DNA of 64,000 bases from Pseudomonas putida (GCA_029953615.1 CP124529.1:2508998-2572997), one strand, 5' to 3'. Counted from the first letter of the stretch, positions 19,034 through 29,261 are shown. Numbers and translations are program-made. Notes: generated from the sequence alone by a model not told the origin.

Positions 19034-20977
19034 ATGTTCTCTTTCGCATTCCCTTCGAGACTGGCCATGAAAACCCGTTCCCGTCTGCTTGCCTTGCTGC
19101 CGGTTATATTGCTCGGCCCGCTGCTGGCGCTGTGCAGCACCCTGGCGTTGGCCGAAGCCCCCGCCGAGGCCACCAAGGCCCTGCACCTGCTGGACTACAT
19201 TGGCGCCGACTACCCGCCCACCGTACAAGACGGCAAGGTGATCGACGATGGTGAATACCGCGAGCAGCAGGAGTTCAGCGCGGTATTGGCCGACTTGGTC
19301 AAAGGCCTGCCTGCGCATGCTGAACAAGCAGCCCTGGAGCAGGGCGTCCAGGCGCTGCGCCAGGCCATCGACCAGCGCCAGGACGGCCCGGCTGTTGCCA
19401 AGCAGGCCCGCCAGCTGGGTGCTCGCCTGGCGGTAGCCTATGAGGTCAGTCAGGCTCCGGTGATTACCCCAGACCCGGCCCGTGGCGCTTCGCTGTATGC
19501 GCAAAACTGCTCGATCTGCCACGGCGACACTGGCGCCGGCGACGGCCCGGCCGGCGTGGGCCTGGAGCCTGCACCCGCCAACCTGCGCGATGTTTCGCGT
19601 CTCGACCAGTTGAGCCTGTTCGATCTCTACAACACCTTGGCGCTGGGCATCGACGGCACCGAGATGCCTTCGTTTGCCGATCAGTTGGACGATCGCCAGC
19701 GCTGGGATGTAGCCGCCTACATCGCCAGCTTCACCGCCAAGCCGGAAGCCGGCAAAGGCGACAAGACCTGGAATATCGCCGACCTGGCCCGCCAGACCCC
19801 GGCCGAAGTCGCCGCCAGCGAAGGCCCCACGGCCGTGGAGGCCTTCCGCGCCCAGCGTGCGCAGCCGCCGCAGGTCAAGCGCGGCCCGGCGCAATTGCTC
19901 GAATACACCGCCAGCACCCTGGACAAGAGCCTGGCCGCCTACCGGGCAGGTGACCACGACCAGGCCTATGACCTGTCGGTGGCAGCCTACCTGGAAGGCT
20001 TCGAACTGGTGGAAAGCTCGCTGGACAACATCGACACCCAAGCGCGCAAGGACACCGAGAAATCGCTGATGGCCTACCGTCAGTCGCTGCAGGACGGCCT
20101 GCCCGTGGCCCAGGCCGAACAACGCCTGAGTGAAGCCAAAGCCAAGCTGGAACAGGCTTCCAGGCTGCTGGGCAGCGATGGCCTGAGCTGGTCGCTGAGC
20201 TTTGTCTCCGGCTTGCTGATCCTGCTGCGCGAAGGCCTGGAGGCGATTCTGGTGCTCGCAGCGATCCTGGCCTTCCTGCGTAATACTGGCCAGCAGTCGG
20301 CGGTGCGCAGTGTCAATATCGGCTGGGGCCTGGCGCTGGTGGCCGGTTTCGCCACCTGGGCCCTGGCGGCCTACGTGATCGACGTCGGTGGCGCCCAGCG
20401 CGAACTGCTGGAAGGCTGCACGGCGCTTTTCGCCGCGGTGATGGTGCTGTGGCTTGGCGTGTGGATGCACGACCGCCGCCATGCCGCCGCCTGGCAGGAC
20501 TACATCAAGAGCAGCCTGGTCAGTGGTGGCGGGCGCTTCGGCTTTGCCGTGCTGGCGTTCTTCTCGGTTTACCGCGAACTGTTCGAAGTGATCCTGTTCT
20601 ACGAAACCCTGTGGCTGCAGGCTGGCCCAGCGGGGCATCAAGCGGTGCTGGCGGGTGGTGCCACGGCGCTGGTGCTGCTGGTGGGATTGGCCTGGGTGAT
20701 CCTGCGTGGCTCGGCCAAGCTGCCGCTGTCGCTGTTCTTCAGCATAAACGCTGCGCTGCTATGTGCCTTGTCGGTGGTGTTCGCCGGGCATGGCGTGAAG
20801 GCCCTGCAAGAGGCCGGAGTGCTGGGCACGCGGCCGGTGGCGTTCTTCGAGTTCGACTGGCTGGGGATTCACGCTGACGCCTATTCGCTTTCGGCGCAAG
20901 TGGTGGCCTTGCTGGCCATCGTATTCCTGTACGGGCGCTCGCGCCTGGTGGAAAAGCGCAGGGTAGCGGCCAACTGA
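19034..20977 (+). CDS. Cytochrome c-FTR1 iron permease fusion
   Basis: A 647-aa protein predicted to take up iron across the inner membrane. A signal or anchor segment (about residues 12-40) is followed by a periplasmic part with one c-type heme site (C159-S-I-C162-H163, plus a distal Met in TEMPSFADQL). The C-terminal half is an FTR1-type permease of about seven helices with the two REGLE-like iron motifs: LILLREGLEAILV and SVYRELFEVILFY. In yeast FTR1 works with a ferroxidase; here the fused heme domain may handle iron redox (inference). The start is uncertain: ATG 19034 or ATG 19067 (MKTRSRLLALLPV), the latter giving a more standard signal peptide. Confidence 0.86.
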   Translation: MFSFAFPSRLAMKTRSRLLALLPVILLGPLLALCSTLALAEAPAEATKALHLLDYIGADYPPTVQDGKVIDDGEYREQQEFSAVLADLVKGLPAHAEQAALEQGVQALRQAIDQRQDGPAVAKQARQLGARLAVAYEVSQAPVITPDPARGASLYAQNCSICHGDTGAGDGPAGVGLEPAPANLRDVSRLDQLSLFDLYNTLALGIDGTEMPSFADQLDDRQRWDVAAYIASFTAKPEAGKGDKTWNIADLARQTPAEVAASEGPTAVEAFRAQRAQPPQVKRGPAQLLEYTASTLDKSLAAYRAGDHDQAYDLSVAAYLEGFELVESSLDNIDTQARKDTEKSLMAYRQSLQDGLPVAQAEQRLSEAKAKLEQASRLLGSDGLSWSLSFVSGLLILLREGLEAILVLAAILAFLRNTGQQSAVRSVNIGWGLALVAGFATWALAAYVIDVGGAQRELLEGCTALFAAVMVLWLGVWMHDRRHAAAWQDYIKSSLVSGGGRFGFAVLAFFSVYRELFEVILFYETLWLQAGPAGHQAVLAGGATALVLLVGLAWVILRGSAKLPLSLFFSINAALLCALSVVFAGHGVKALQEAGVLGTRPVAFFEFDWLGIHADAYSLSAQVVALLAIVFLYGRSRLVEKRRVAAN

Positions 20978-20979
20978 TT

Positions 20980-20998
20980 GGGGCTGCAGCGCAGCCCC
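20980..20998. terminator. Hairpin between convergent genes
   Basis: Perfect GGGGCTGC/GCAGCCCC stem with an AGC loop, located between the FTR1 stop and the convergent small gene. It probably serves both strands; no T-run longer than two. Confidence 0.5.
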
Positions 20999-21011
20999 TT
21001 GCAATCCTGGA

Positions 21012-21257
21012 TCAGGCCGGTTGTGGTGCTTTGAGGATGTTCTGCAGCAACTGGACACTTTCGACAGCGTCATGACCCAGGCTGGTCAGGTAGCCGCCAT
21101 CAGGTTGATCGGTCAGCCCCTTTTCATGCAGGCGTTGCGCAGCGGCAACCAGAGCGGGGGAGGCGTTCTTGTGAATCTTGATGCCTTCCTGGCTGCTGTC
21201 GTGCTTGAACAGCGAAAGTACTTCCAGTTCAGCGATCAGATCGGGGGTAAAAGGCAT
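21012..21257 (-). CDS. TIGR02647-type conserved small protein
   Basis: An 81-aa soluble protein beginning MPFTPDLIAELEVLSLFKHD, a pattern I recognise as the TIGR02647 family of gammaproteobacterial proteins of unknown function. The ATG at 21255-21257 has CAGGAG six bases upstream; the longer open frame beyond it is not supported. No membrane or signal segment. Confidence 0.8.
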   Translation of the reverse strand: MPFTPDLIAELEVLSLFKHDSSQEGIKIHKNASPALVAAAQRLHEKGLTDQPDGGYLTSLGHDAVESVQLLQNILKAPQPA

Positions 21258-21327
21258 GGCGACTCCTGACTTCCAGACAAGGATGGCGGCACCGTTCCAC
21301 GGTGCCTGATCTTCGAGTGTAGCCGGG

Positions 21328-21630
21328 TTATTCGTCCTCGCCTTGATCCATCTCAGGCGGCAGTTCCGGCAGCGCACGCAGGGCATTCTCGTACCACTCG
21401 CGGTCGAACTCGCGTTCTTCCATCAGCATATTGTCAATTTCGAAGGCCAGTACATGGGCCATCAGGTTGAGAATGTCTTCGCGCTCGTAACCGACCAGGG
21501 TCAGTTTGTTGAACGTGGCTTTCGCCGCCGCCGGGTCGCCGCTTTCGATCTGGTTCTCGATGGCCTGGGTCAGCGTTGCCTCGGCGAAGGCTTCGTCGTC
21601 GTCAATGTCGATGTCGGTGGGCTCGCTCAT
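21328..21630 (-). CDS. Acidic conserved hypothetical protein, 100 aa
   Basis: A strongly acidic, helix-rich small protein (DIDIDDDEAFAEATLTQAIE near the start, PPEMDQGEDE at the end). No domain that I recognise. The ATG at 21628-21630 has AGGAG eight bases upstream. It is transcribed in the same direction as the TIGR02647 gene, 70 bases before it, and may share its transcript. Confidence 0.72.
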   Translation of the reverse strand: MSEPTDIDIDDDEAFAEATLTQAIENQIESGDPAAAKATFNKLTLVGYEREDILNLMAHVLAFEIDNMLMEEREFDREWYENALRALPELPPEMDQGEDE

Positions 21631-21777
21631 GGCGGTACTCCTGGGATGGGATGCACAGTGTGCCACGCCTGTGGCGCCAATGCCCGGGCATTGACAGGGT
21701 GCATGACACTGGTCAGGAGTGGGCGATCGGTCTATAAAAGCCGGGCCAACCCCTTACGGCCTGGAGGCTGTTACCTC

Positions 21778-22440
21778 ATGCTCAAGCTTCATGGATTCTC
21801 GGTCAGCAACTACTACAACATGGTCAAGCTGGCCCTGCTGGAAAAAGGCCTGCCTTTCGAGGAAGTCACCTTCTATGGCGGCCAGGCGCCACAGGCGCTG
21901 GAAGTGAGCCCGCGAGGCAAGGTGCCGGTGCTGCAGACCGAGCACGGCTTCCTCAGCGAAACCAGTGTGATTCTCGACTATATCGAGCAGACCCAGGGCG
22001 GCAAGGCGCTGCTGCCGGCCGACCCGTTCGGGCAGGCCAAGGTGCGTGAACTGCTCAAGGAAATCGAGCTGTACATCGAGCTGCCGGCGCGTACCTGCTA
22101 TGCCGAGTCTTTCTTTGGCATGTCGGTGGAGCCGCTGATAAAGGAGAGAGCCCGTACCGACCTGCTGGCCGGTTTTGCCACGCTCAAACGCAACGGCCGC
22201 TTCTCACCCTATGTAGCGGGTGAGCAACTGACCCTGGCAGACCTGATGTTCTGCTTCTCGGTCGACCTGGCCTGTGCCGTGGGCAAGAAAGTGCTGAACG
22301 TCGACTTCCTGGCGGACTTCCCGCAGGCCAAGGCGTTGTTGCAGCTGATGGGCGACAACCCGCACATGGCGCGGATCGTGGCGGACAAGGAGGCGGCGAT
22401 GCCGGCCTTCATGGAGATGATTCGTAGCGGTAAACGCTGA
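21778..22440 (+). CDS. Glutathione S-transferase
   Basis: A 220-aa two-domain GST. The N-terminal thioredoxin-like half (MLKLHGFSVSNYYNMVKLAL, with SPRGKVPVL and FLSETSVILDYIEQ marking the glutathione site) is followed by an all-helical C-terminal half (LTLADLMFCFSVDLA). Ser9 and Tyr12/Tyr13 near the start are candidates for glutathione activation. Substrate unknown. Start at 21778 with GGAGG upstream. Divergent from the acidic small gene. Confidence 0.88.
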   Translation: MLKLHGFSVSNYYNMVKLALLEKGLPFEEVTFYGGQAPQALEVSPRGKVPVLQTEHGFLSETSVILDYIEQTQGGKALLPADPFGQAKVRELLKEIELYIELPARTCYAESFFGMSVEPLIKERARTDLLAGFATLKRNGRFSPYVAGEQLTLADLMFCFSVDLACAVGKKVLNVDFLADFPQAKALLQLMGDNPHMARIVADKEAAMPAFMEMIRSGKR

Positions 22441-22451
22441 GCCAGGTGTTG

Positions 22452-22524
22452 GCCCCTTCGCGGGCATGCCCGCTCCCACAGGGAAATGCTGTACCTGTGG
22501 GAGCGGGCGTGCCCGCGAACGAGG
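22452..22524. repeat. REP pair (type B)
   Basis: CTTCGCGGGCATGCCCGCTC and its inverted partner GAGCGGGCGTGCCCGCGAA, between the convergent GST and argH genes. Confidence 0.85.
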
Positions 22525-22545
22525 GCAAAGCCCTCGCAATGGGCC

Positions 22546-23940
22546 TTAACGCGAAGCCAGCAGCGCCTTGCCGCGGGCAACGGCGGCACGCACCTGCGCC
22601 GGCGCGGTACCACCAATGTGGTTGCGGGCATTCACCGAGCCTTCCAGGGTCAGCACGGCAAACACGTCCTGCTCGATCTGGTCACTGAACTGGCGCAGTT
22701 CGTCCAGGCTCATCTCTGCCAGGTCCTTCCCGGTGTCCACCCCATACTTCACCGCATGGCCCACGATCTCGTGGCAATCACGGAACGGCAGGCCACGGCG
22801 TACCAGGTAGTCGGCCAGGTCGGTGGCGGTGGAGAAACCGCGCAATGCCGCTTCACGCATGATTGCATGCTTGGGCTTGATCGCCGGGATCATGTCGGCG
22901 AAGGCACGCAGCGAGTCGCGCAGGGTGTCGGCGGCGTCGAACAGCGGTTCCTTGTCTTCCTGGTTGTCCTTGTTGTAGGCCAGCGGCTGGCCTTTCATCA
23001 GGGTCAGCAGGCCGGTCAGGGCGCCGAATACACGGCCGCTCTTGCCACGTACCAGTTCCGGCACGTCCGGGTTCTTTTTCTGGGGCATGATCGAACTGCC
23101 GGTGCAGAAGCGGTCTGGCAGGTCGATGAACTGGAACTGCGCGCTGGTCCACAGCACCAGCTCTTCGGAGAAGCGCGACAGGTGCATCATCGCCACGCTG
23201 GCCGCGGCGCAGAATTCGATGGCGAAGTCGCGATCCGACACGCCGTCCAGCGAGTTGCCGGCCACGGCTTCGAAGCCCAGCAGCTTGCAGGTGAGTTCGC
23301 GGTCGATCGGGTAGGTGGTGCCGGCCAGTGCGGCGCTGCCCAGGGGCATGCGGTTGGCACGCTTGCGGCAGTCGACCAGGCGCTCGTAATCGCGGCTGAG
23401 CATTTCGAACCAGGCCAGCAGGTGATGGCCGAAGGTGACCGGCTGGGCCGTCTGCAGGTGGGTGAAGCCAGGCATGATGGTTTCGGCTTCACGCTCGGCC
23501 TGCTCCAGCAGGCCCTGCTGCAGGCGGGTAATCTCGGCCAGGATCAGGTCGATTTCGTCACGCAGCCACAGGCGAATATCGGTGGCCACCTGGTCGTTGC
23601 GGCTACGGCCGGTGTGCAGCTTTTTGCCGGTGATGCCGATACGGTCGGTCAGGCGTGCCTCGATATTCATGTGCACGTCTTCGAGGTCGACGCGCCAGTC
23701 GAAGGTGCCGGCCTCGATCTCGCCCTGGATGGTCTTCAGGCCATCGATGATGGTGTCGCGCTCGGCATCGCTGAGCACGCCGACCTGCGCCAGCATGGTG
23801 GCATGGGCGATCGAACCCATGATGTCGTGGCGGTACAGGCGCTTGTCGAAATCGACCGAGGCGGTGAAACGGGCGACGAAGGCGTCGACGGGTTCACTGA
23901 AGCGGCCGCCCCAGGACTGATTGGTCTTGTCGGTGCTCAT
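22546..23940 (-). CDS. argH: Argininosuccinate lyase
   Basis: 464 aa; catalyses the last step of arginine synthesis, argininosuccinate to arginine and fumarate. The fumarase/aspartase superfamily signature [12 protein letters not shown], with the catalytic loop serine, is intact, as are the N-terminal [10 protein letters not shown] and the [12 protein letters not shown] block. Length matches other pseudomonads. ATG 23938-23940 (MSTDKTNQ) is preferred over the one four codons upstream. It is divergent from algR. Confidence 0.97.
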   Translation of the reverse strand: MSTDKTNQSWGGRFSEPVDAFVARFTASVDFDKRLYRHDIMGSIAHATMLAQVGVLSDAERDTIIDGLKTIQGEIEAGTFDWRVDLEDVHMNIEARLTDRIGITGKKLHTGRSRNDQVATDIRLWLRDEIDLILAEITRLQQGLLEQAEREAETIMPGFTHLQTAQPVTFGHHLLAWFEMLSRDYERLVDCRKRANRMPLGSAALAGTTYPIDRELTCKLLGFEAVAGNSLDGVSDRDFAIEFCAAASVAMMHLSRFSEELVLWTSAQFQFIDLPDRFCTGSSIMPQKKNPDVPELVRGKSGRVFGALTGLLTLMKGQPLAYNKDNQEDKEPLFDAADTLRDSLRAFADMIPAIKPKHAIMREAALRGFSTATDLADYLVRRGLPFRDCHEIVGHAVKYGVDTGKDLAEMSLDELRQFSDQIEQDVFAVLTLEGSVNARNHIGGTAPAQVRAAVARGKALLASR

Positions 23941-24236
23941 GGATTCACTCATTGCAGGCGTGAACGAAAAAGTGGCGCCGATGATAGCAGGGTTGGGCGG
24001 GCCGCCGCAGGGCGCTGGTCGAGAGAAATGCGCGGAAAACGACAGAGAAGGATTTGCAGGAATGAACGGCAGTGTTCCACGGACCGTCTACAGTTGGACA
24101 GAGGACTGGCAGTGAATCTGCCGGCCGAGTGAATCTTTGGCCATCGCACCGGTCTAGAGCGTGACCTTTGTGTCGCTCGAACCATACCTGTCTACGCTAT
24201 ACCTGTGCGAGACTCATTCAGGAATCCAGCGCAATT

Positions 24237-24980
24237 ATGAATGTCCTGATCGTTGATGACGAACCCCAAGGCCGTGAGCGCCTCAGCCGGCTGCTCGGCG
24301 AACTGGAGGGTTACACCGTGCTGGAGCCTAGCGCCACCAACGGCGAGGAGGCCTTGGCGCTGATCGAAAGCCTCAAGCCCGATGTGGTCCTGCTGGACAT
24401 CGGCATGCCAGGCCTGGACGGCCTGCAGGTTGCTGCTCGCCTGTGCGAGCGCGAGGCGCCGCCGGCGGTGGTGTTTTGCACCGGGGACGACGAATACGGT
24501 GCAGAGGCTTTCAAGGACAGTACCCTCAGCCATGTGACCAAACCTTTTCAGGCCCAGGCCTTGCGCGATGCCTTGCGCAAGGCTGAAAGGCCCAACCGCG
24601 CCCAGTTGGCGGCGCTCACCCGGCCGGCCAATGAAGGTGGCGGCCCGCGTAGTCACATCAGTGCCCGCACGCGCAAAGGCATCGAGCTGATCCCTTTGCC
24701 CCAGGTGATCTACTTCATTGCCGACCACAAGTACGTGACCTTGCGCCACGAGGCCGGGGAGGTGCTGCTCGACGAGCCGCTCAAGGCCCTGGAAGACGAG
24801 TTCGGCGAACGCTTCGTGCGTATCCACCGCAACGCGCTGGTCGCCCGTGAGCGTATCGAACGCCTGCAGCGTACGCCGCTGGGGCATTTTCAGCTGTACC
24901 TGAAAGGCCTTGACGGCGACGCCCTGACCGTCAGCCGACGCCATGTGGCCGGTGTGCGCAAGATGATGCAGACCCTCTGA
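24237..24980 (+). CDS. algR: LytTR-family response regulator AlgR
   Basis: 247 aa. A receiver domain (MNVLIVDDEPQGRERLSRLL; phospho-acceptor Asp54 in LLDIGMPG; Lys in HVTKPF) is followed by a LytTR DNA-binding domain (from about residue 140: LIPLPQVIYFIADHKYVTLR ... SRRHVAGVRKMMQTL). In P. aeruginosa AlgR controls alginate and twitching genes and is paired with the sensor FimS/AlgZ. Here no sensor gene lies between argH and algR; only 296 bases separate them. hemC follows downstream past a REP pair. Confidence 0.95.
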   Translation: MNVLIVDDEPQGRERLSRLLGELEGYTVLEPSATNGEEALALIESLKPDVVLLDIGMPGLDGLQVAARLCEREAPPAVVFCTGDDEYGAEAFKDSTLSHVTKPFQAQALRDALRKAERPNRAQLAALTRPANEGGGPRSHISARTRKGIELIPLPQVIYFIADHKYVTLRHEAGEVLLDEPLKALEDEFGERFVRIHRNALVARERIERLQRTPLGHFQLYLKGLDGDALTVSRRHVAGVRKMMQTL

Positions 24981-24983
24981 GCC

Positions 24984-25086
24984 TGTACCGGCCCAATCGC
25001 CGGCAAGCCAGCTCCTACAGGTATAGCGTCAGCCTTGAGCCTTGCACGGCCCCTGTGTGGCTTGCCGGCGATTGTGTCGGTACAGG
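24984..25086. repeat. REP pair (type A)
   Basis: ATCGCCGGCAAGCCAGCTCC on the left and GGCTTGCCGGCGATTG on the right, between algR and hemC; outer arms TGTACCGGC / GTCGGTACA extend the symmetry. Confidence 0.82.
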
Positions 25087-25171
25087 TAGGTACAGGATCC
25101 TGATCCACATCTGCTAGCGATACCGGCGATGCTGTTATCATCGACAGCATTTCTCTGGATCGGGGCGTTTC

Positions 25172-26114
25172 ATGTCCACTCGCGAAATCCGCATTGCCAC
25201 CCGTAAAAGTGCCTTGGCCTTGTGGCAGGCCGAATACGTCAAAGCCCGCCTCGAGCAGGCCCACCCCGGTCTGCTGGTGACCCTGGTGCCCATGGTCAGC
25301 CGTGGTGACAAGCTGCTCGACGCGCCACTGGCGAAGATTGGCGGCAAGGGCCTGTTCGTCAAGGAACTGGAAACTGCCCTGCTGGACAATGAAGCCGACA
25401 TCGCCGTGCATTCGATGAAGGACGTGCCCATGGACTTCCCCGAAGGCCTGGGCTTGTACTGTATCTGCGAGCGCGAAGACCCGCGCGATGCCTTCGTCTC
25501 CAACCGTTTCGCCAGCCTCGACGCGCTGCCGGCCGGCAGCATCGTCGGCACCTCCAGCCTGCGTCGCCAGGCCCAGTTGCTGGCGCGTCGCCCGGACCTG
25601 CAAATCCGCTTCCTGCGTGGCAACGTCAACACGCGCCTGGCCAAGCTGGATGCCGGTGAGTACGACGCCATTATCCTCGCCGCCGCTGGCCTGATCCGTC
25701 TGGGCTTCGAAAACCGCATCACCTCCACCATCAGCGTCGATGACAGTCTGCCGGCTGGCGGCCAGGGCGCGGTGGGCATCGAGTGCCGTAGCGCCGACCA
25801 GGAAATCCACGCGCTGCTGGCGCCGCTGCATCATGCCGATACCGCCGACCGGGTAGTGGCCGAACGCGCCCTGAACAAACGCCTGAATGGCGGCTGCCAG
25901 GTACCGATTGCCTGCTATGCGGTGCTGGAAGGTGACCAGCTGTGGCTGCGTTGGCCTGGTTGGCCAGCCCAGCGGCGGCACCCTGCTGGCGGCCGCTGCC
26001 CGCGCGCCACGTACTGCCGCCGAAACCTTGGGCGTGCAGGTGGCCGAGGATCTGCTGGGGCAGGGCGCCGAGGCCATCCTCAAGGAAGTCTACGGCGAGG
26101 CCGGCCACCCGTGA
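25172..26114 (+). CDS. hemC: Porphobilinogen deaminase (hydroxymethylbilane synthase), one frame break
   Basis: 313 aa after correction; joins four porphobilinogens into hydroxymethylbilane in heme synthesis. Family blocks are intact: [36 protein letters not shown], and the cofactor-cysteine region [14 protein letters not shown]. The frame breaks at 25951-25952 (CGTTGGCC for CGTGGCC, one extra T); correcting it gives [20 protein letters not shown] and a normal end EVYGEAGHP at 26114. Without correction the frame runs into hemD and would give a false fusion. An essential gene broken by one base implies sequencing error. Confidence 0.93.
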
Positions 26115-26878
26115 GCTCATGGCGCCTGTTGCTGACCCGGCCTGCCGAGGACTGTGCGGCACTGGCGCAAAGCCTGGCGGCGGCAGGGGTGGCCAGCAGT
26201 TGTCTACCGCTGCTGGCGATCGAGCCCGTCGCTGTGGATAACCAGCAGCGCCCAGTGCTGGAGGGCCTGCAGGGCTACCAGGCGATCATCGTGGTCAGCA
26301 AGCCGGCTGCCCGGTTGTTGCTTGAGCAACTGACCGATGCCGGCCTGCAGCCCCCCGTGCAAGGCTGGTTCACTGTGGGCGAAGCGACCGCCGCCGTGCT
26401 GCAGGGGGCGGGTCTGGCGGTGAGCGTGCCGCCACGTGGCGATGACAGCGAAGCGTTGCTGGCGCTGCCGGCCCTGCGCCAGGCAGTTGCCGTGCCGGCG
26501 CCACGAATCTTGATCGTTCGTGGCGTTGGAGGTCGCGAACTGCTGGCAGAGCGTCTTGCAGAGCAAGGTGCTAGTGTCGATTATCTGGAACTGTATCGTC
26601 GCTGCCTGCCGGCTTACCCGGCGGGCACCCTGATGCGCCGCATCGAAGCGGAACGCCTCAATGGCCTGGTGGTCAGCAGTGGGCAGGGTTTTGAACACTT
26701 GCAGCAAATGGCCGGTGCCGATTGGCCGCAGTTGGCGCGCCTGCCGCTGTTCGTGCCCAGCCCGCGGGTCGCTGAACAGGCCAGGGCCGCCGGGGCCCAA
26801 CAGGTTGTGGATTGTCGTGGCGCCAGTGCCACGGCCTTGCTGGCAGCCGTGCAGCGCAGCGCTGCACCTGCCTCTTAA
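26111..26878 (+). CDS. hemD: Uroporphyrinogen-III synthase
   Basis: 255 aa; closes and inverts ring D of hydroxymethylbilane to uroporphyrinogen III. The sequence is weakly conserved across the family, as usual, but shows the two-domain HemD pattern ([56 protein letters not shown]). The start is GTG at 26111, overlapping the corrected hemC stop by four bases (GTGA), which indicates translational coupling. Confidence 0.92.
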   Translation: MSSWRLLLTRPAEDCAALAQSLAAAGVASSCLPLLAIEPVAVDNQQRPVLEGLQGYQAIIVVSKPAARLLLEQLTDAGLQPPVQGWFTVGEATAAVLQGAGLAVSVPPRGDDSEALLALPALRQAVAVPAPRILIVRGVGGRELLAERLAEQGASVDYLELYRRCLPAYPAGTLMRRIEAERLNGLVVSSGQGFEHLQQMAGADWPQLARLPLFVPSPRVAEQARAAGAQQVVDCRGASATALLAAVQRSAAPAS

Positions 26879-26923
26879 GGCGCTAAGCTGAACGCGATGC
26901 GCCCCCATGCAAAGGATGGATAC

Positions 26924-28024
26924 GTGAGCGAGACTGTCTTGTCCAATAACGATCAGCCGTCGGCACAGGCGCCGGCGGAACCCGTCACCGCCCCACCTGC
27001 CAAGCGCTCCGGCAGTGGCCTGGCAACACTGGCCCTGCTGTTGGGCGCGGCCGGAGTGGCGGTAGGTGGCTGGGGTGTCTGGCAGGTGCGTCAGCTGCAA
27101 GGCAGCGAATTCAACCAGGGCCAGCACATCGAGGCACTGAACCAGCGCGCCGAGGCCCTGCAGCAGCGTGAGCAGCAGATCAGCGCGCAACTGGCCAGCC
27201 TGCCGGCGGCCAGCGAGCTGGAAGACCGCCGCCGCCTGGTGGCACAGCTGCAAGGCGACCAGCAACGCCTCAGCCAGCGCCTGGAAACCGTGCTAGGCGA
27301 AAGCCGCAAGGAATGGCGCCTGGCCGAGGCCGAGCACTTGCTGCGCCTGGCCACCCTGCGTCTGTCTGCGCTGCAGGACATCACCAGTGCCAAGGCCTTG
27401 GTCGAGGGGGCCGACGAGATCCTGCGCGAGCAGAGCGACCCGGGTGCCTTCGCCGCCCGTGAGCAGCTGGCGCGCAGCCTGGCCACGCTCAACAGCACCC
27501 AGCAACCGGACCGTACCGGTCTGTTCCTGAAACTGGCCGCCCAGCGCGAACTGGTGCAGCAACTCAGCGCCCAGTCGCCGGAATTCGACACCAATGCCGA
27601 TGCCCTGGGCGCCCTGACCGCCGATGGTGATGGCGCCAGTCGCCTGTCGCAGTGGTGGGCCGAGATCTCCAAGTACTTCCAGATCGACTTCAACGCCGAT
27701 GACAACGTGCGGCCGCTGCTTGCCGGGCAGCAACTGAACCAGCTGCGCCTGGCCCTGAGCCTGACCATCGAGCAGGCCCAGTGGGCTGCGCTCAATGGCG
27801 ATAGCAAGGTCTACACCCAGGCGCTGGACGACGCCCGTAGCGTGCTGCTGGCCAACTTCAACGCCGACAACCCGCAAAGCAAGGCCATGCTGGACAGCCT
27901 CAATGCGCTGGCCGAACAACCGGTGTCGGTGGTTACCCCTGACCTCAGCGAAAGCCTGGCGGCAGTGCAGGCCTATATCCAGCGCCGCCACCTGCCGGCC
28001 GAGGCTGAAGGGGGCAAGCCATGA
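26924..28024 (+). CDS. hemX: HemX, membrane-anchored coiled-coil protein of the heme operon
   Basis: 366 aa. A Pro/Ala-rich cytoplasmic N-terminus, one membrane helix (about residues 35-57: SGLATLALLLGAAGVAVGGW), a periplasmic coiled coil (QRAEALQQREQQISAQLASL ...) and a helical HemX domain. Its biochemical role is uncertain despite old annotation as a methyltransferase; no SAM motif is present. GTG at 26924 is chosen because AAAGGA lies 8 bases upstream. Overlaps the hemY start (ATGA). Confidence 0.88.
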   Translation: MSETVLSNNDQPSAQAPAEPVTAPPAKRSGSGLATLALLLGAAGVAVGGWGVWQVRQLQGSEFNQGQHIEALNQRAEALQQREQQISAQLASLPAASELEDRRRLVAQLQGDQQRLSQRLETVLGESRKEWRLAEAEHLLRLATLRLSALQDITSAKALVEGADEILREQSDPGAFAAREQLARSLATLNSTQQPDRTGLFLKLAAQRELVQQLSAQSPEFDTNADALGALTADGDGASRLSQWWAEISKYFQIDFNADDNVRPLLAGQQLNQLRLALSLTIEQAQWAALNGDSKVYTQALDDARSVLLANFNADNPQSKAMLDSLNALAEQPVSVVTPDLSESLAAVQAYIQRRHLPAEAEGGKP

Positions 28025-29261
28025 AGCGTGTCTACCTGCTGGCCGTGCTGGCGATCGTGGTCGCCGCAGCACTGGGTATCGCGGTTGCCAAGCACAGCGG
28101 CTACGTACTGATTTCCTATGGCAGCTTCCGCTACCAGTCGGGGCTGTGGGCGGCCCTGGCCGGCTTGCTGGCCGTGCTGCTGCTGCTGTGGCTGGTGCGC
28201 TACCTGGTCGGGCTGGTGCTGACTTCCAGCGGCGTGGTCAACCCGTGGTCGCGGCGTAATCGCAGCCGGCGCGTGCGCCTGGCCATCGAGCAGGGCCAGC
28301 TGGACCTCGCCGAGGGCCGTTGGGCCAGTGCCCAGCGCCACCTGCACCGTGCCGCAGAGGCCGAGCGCCAGCCGTTGCTGTACTACCTCGGTGCTGCGCG
28401 TGCAGCCAACGAGCAAGGCCGGACCGAAGACAGCGACAACCTGCTGGAGCGCCTGCCCTGGAGCGCCAGCCGCAAGCGGAACTGGCAATCGCCCTGACCC
28501 ATGCGCAGTTGCAGATGGACCGTGGCGAAAGCGATGGCGCGCTGGAGACCCTGCTGGCCATGCAGGAGCGCCACCCGCACAACAGTCAGGTGCTGCGCCT
28601 GCTGCAGCGGCTGCACCTGGAGCGCGGCGACTGGTCGGCACTGATCCGCCTGCTGCCCGACCTGCGCAAAGGCAAGGTACTGCCGGCCGCCGAGCTGGCT
28701 GCGCTGGAGCAACGTGCCTGGGGCCAGAACCTGAGCCTGGCCACCACCCGTGGCGAAGACGCGCAAAGCGCCCGTCAGGCCCTGGAGCGCGCCTGGCAGC
28801 AACTGACTGCGGCTCAGCGCCAGGAGCCACAGCTGGTGCTGGCCTATGCCGAACAGTTGCGCCAGGTAGGGGCCCAGAGCGAAGCCGAACAGGTGCTGCG
28901 CACCGCCCTCAAGCGTGACTACGAAAGCCACCTGGCCCGCCTGTACGGCCTGGTGCGTGGCGATGACCCGGCGCGCCAGCTGCAAACTGCCGAAGGTTGG
29001 CTCAAGGCCCACCCGCAAGATGCCAGCCTGCTGCTTACCCTGGGCCGCCTTAGCCTGCAGAACCGCCTGTGGGGCAAGGCGCGCGACTACCTGGAAAGCA
29101 GCCTGCGCATGGAGCGCAACCCCGAGGCCTGCGCCGAGCTGGCACGCCTGCTCGCCAGCCTTGGCGAGACCGAACGCAGCAACCAGCTGTTCCAAGAGGG
29201 CCTCGGTCTGCTGGACGAGCGCCTGCTAGCCCTGCCTTTGCCAGAAGGCGTACGCGCCTGA
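28021..29261 (+). CDS. hemY: HemY, TPR protein of the heme operon (one frame break)
   Basis: 413 aa after correction. Two N-terminal membrane helices (residues about 5-25 and 40-63) precede TPR-like repeats. It belongs to the HemY_N family, not to protoporphyrinogen oxidase; the role is unknown but probably supports heme synthesis at the membrane. The frame breaks near 28455 (GCGCCTGCCCTGGAG; restoring one G in CTGGCC gives ERLALERQPQAELAIA). The remainder, to ALPLPEGVRA, is normal, so a sequencing error is likely. It overlaps hemX by four bases. Confidence 0.88.

Noticed and set aside
24062..24115. Possible remnant of algZ/fimS between argH and algR
   Set aside because: The 17-codon frame shows no kinase motif, and no histidine-kinase fragment can be traced in any frame.
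22486..24132. 548-codon plus-strand frame over argH
   Set aside because: argH on the minus strand has the [12 protein letters not shown] signature; the opposite frame is a shadow.
25172..26878. HemC-HemD fusion protein of 568 aa
   Set aside because: The join exists only because of one extra T at 25951; residues after QLWLR in that frame do not match HemC, and correction yields separate hemC and hemD with a normal overlap.
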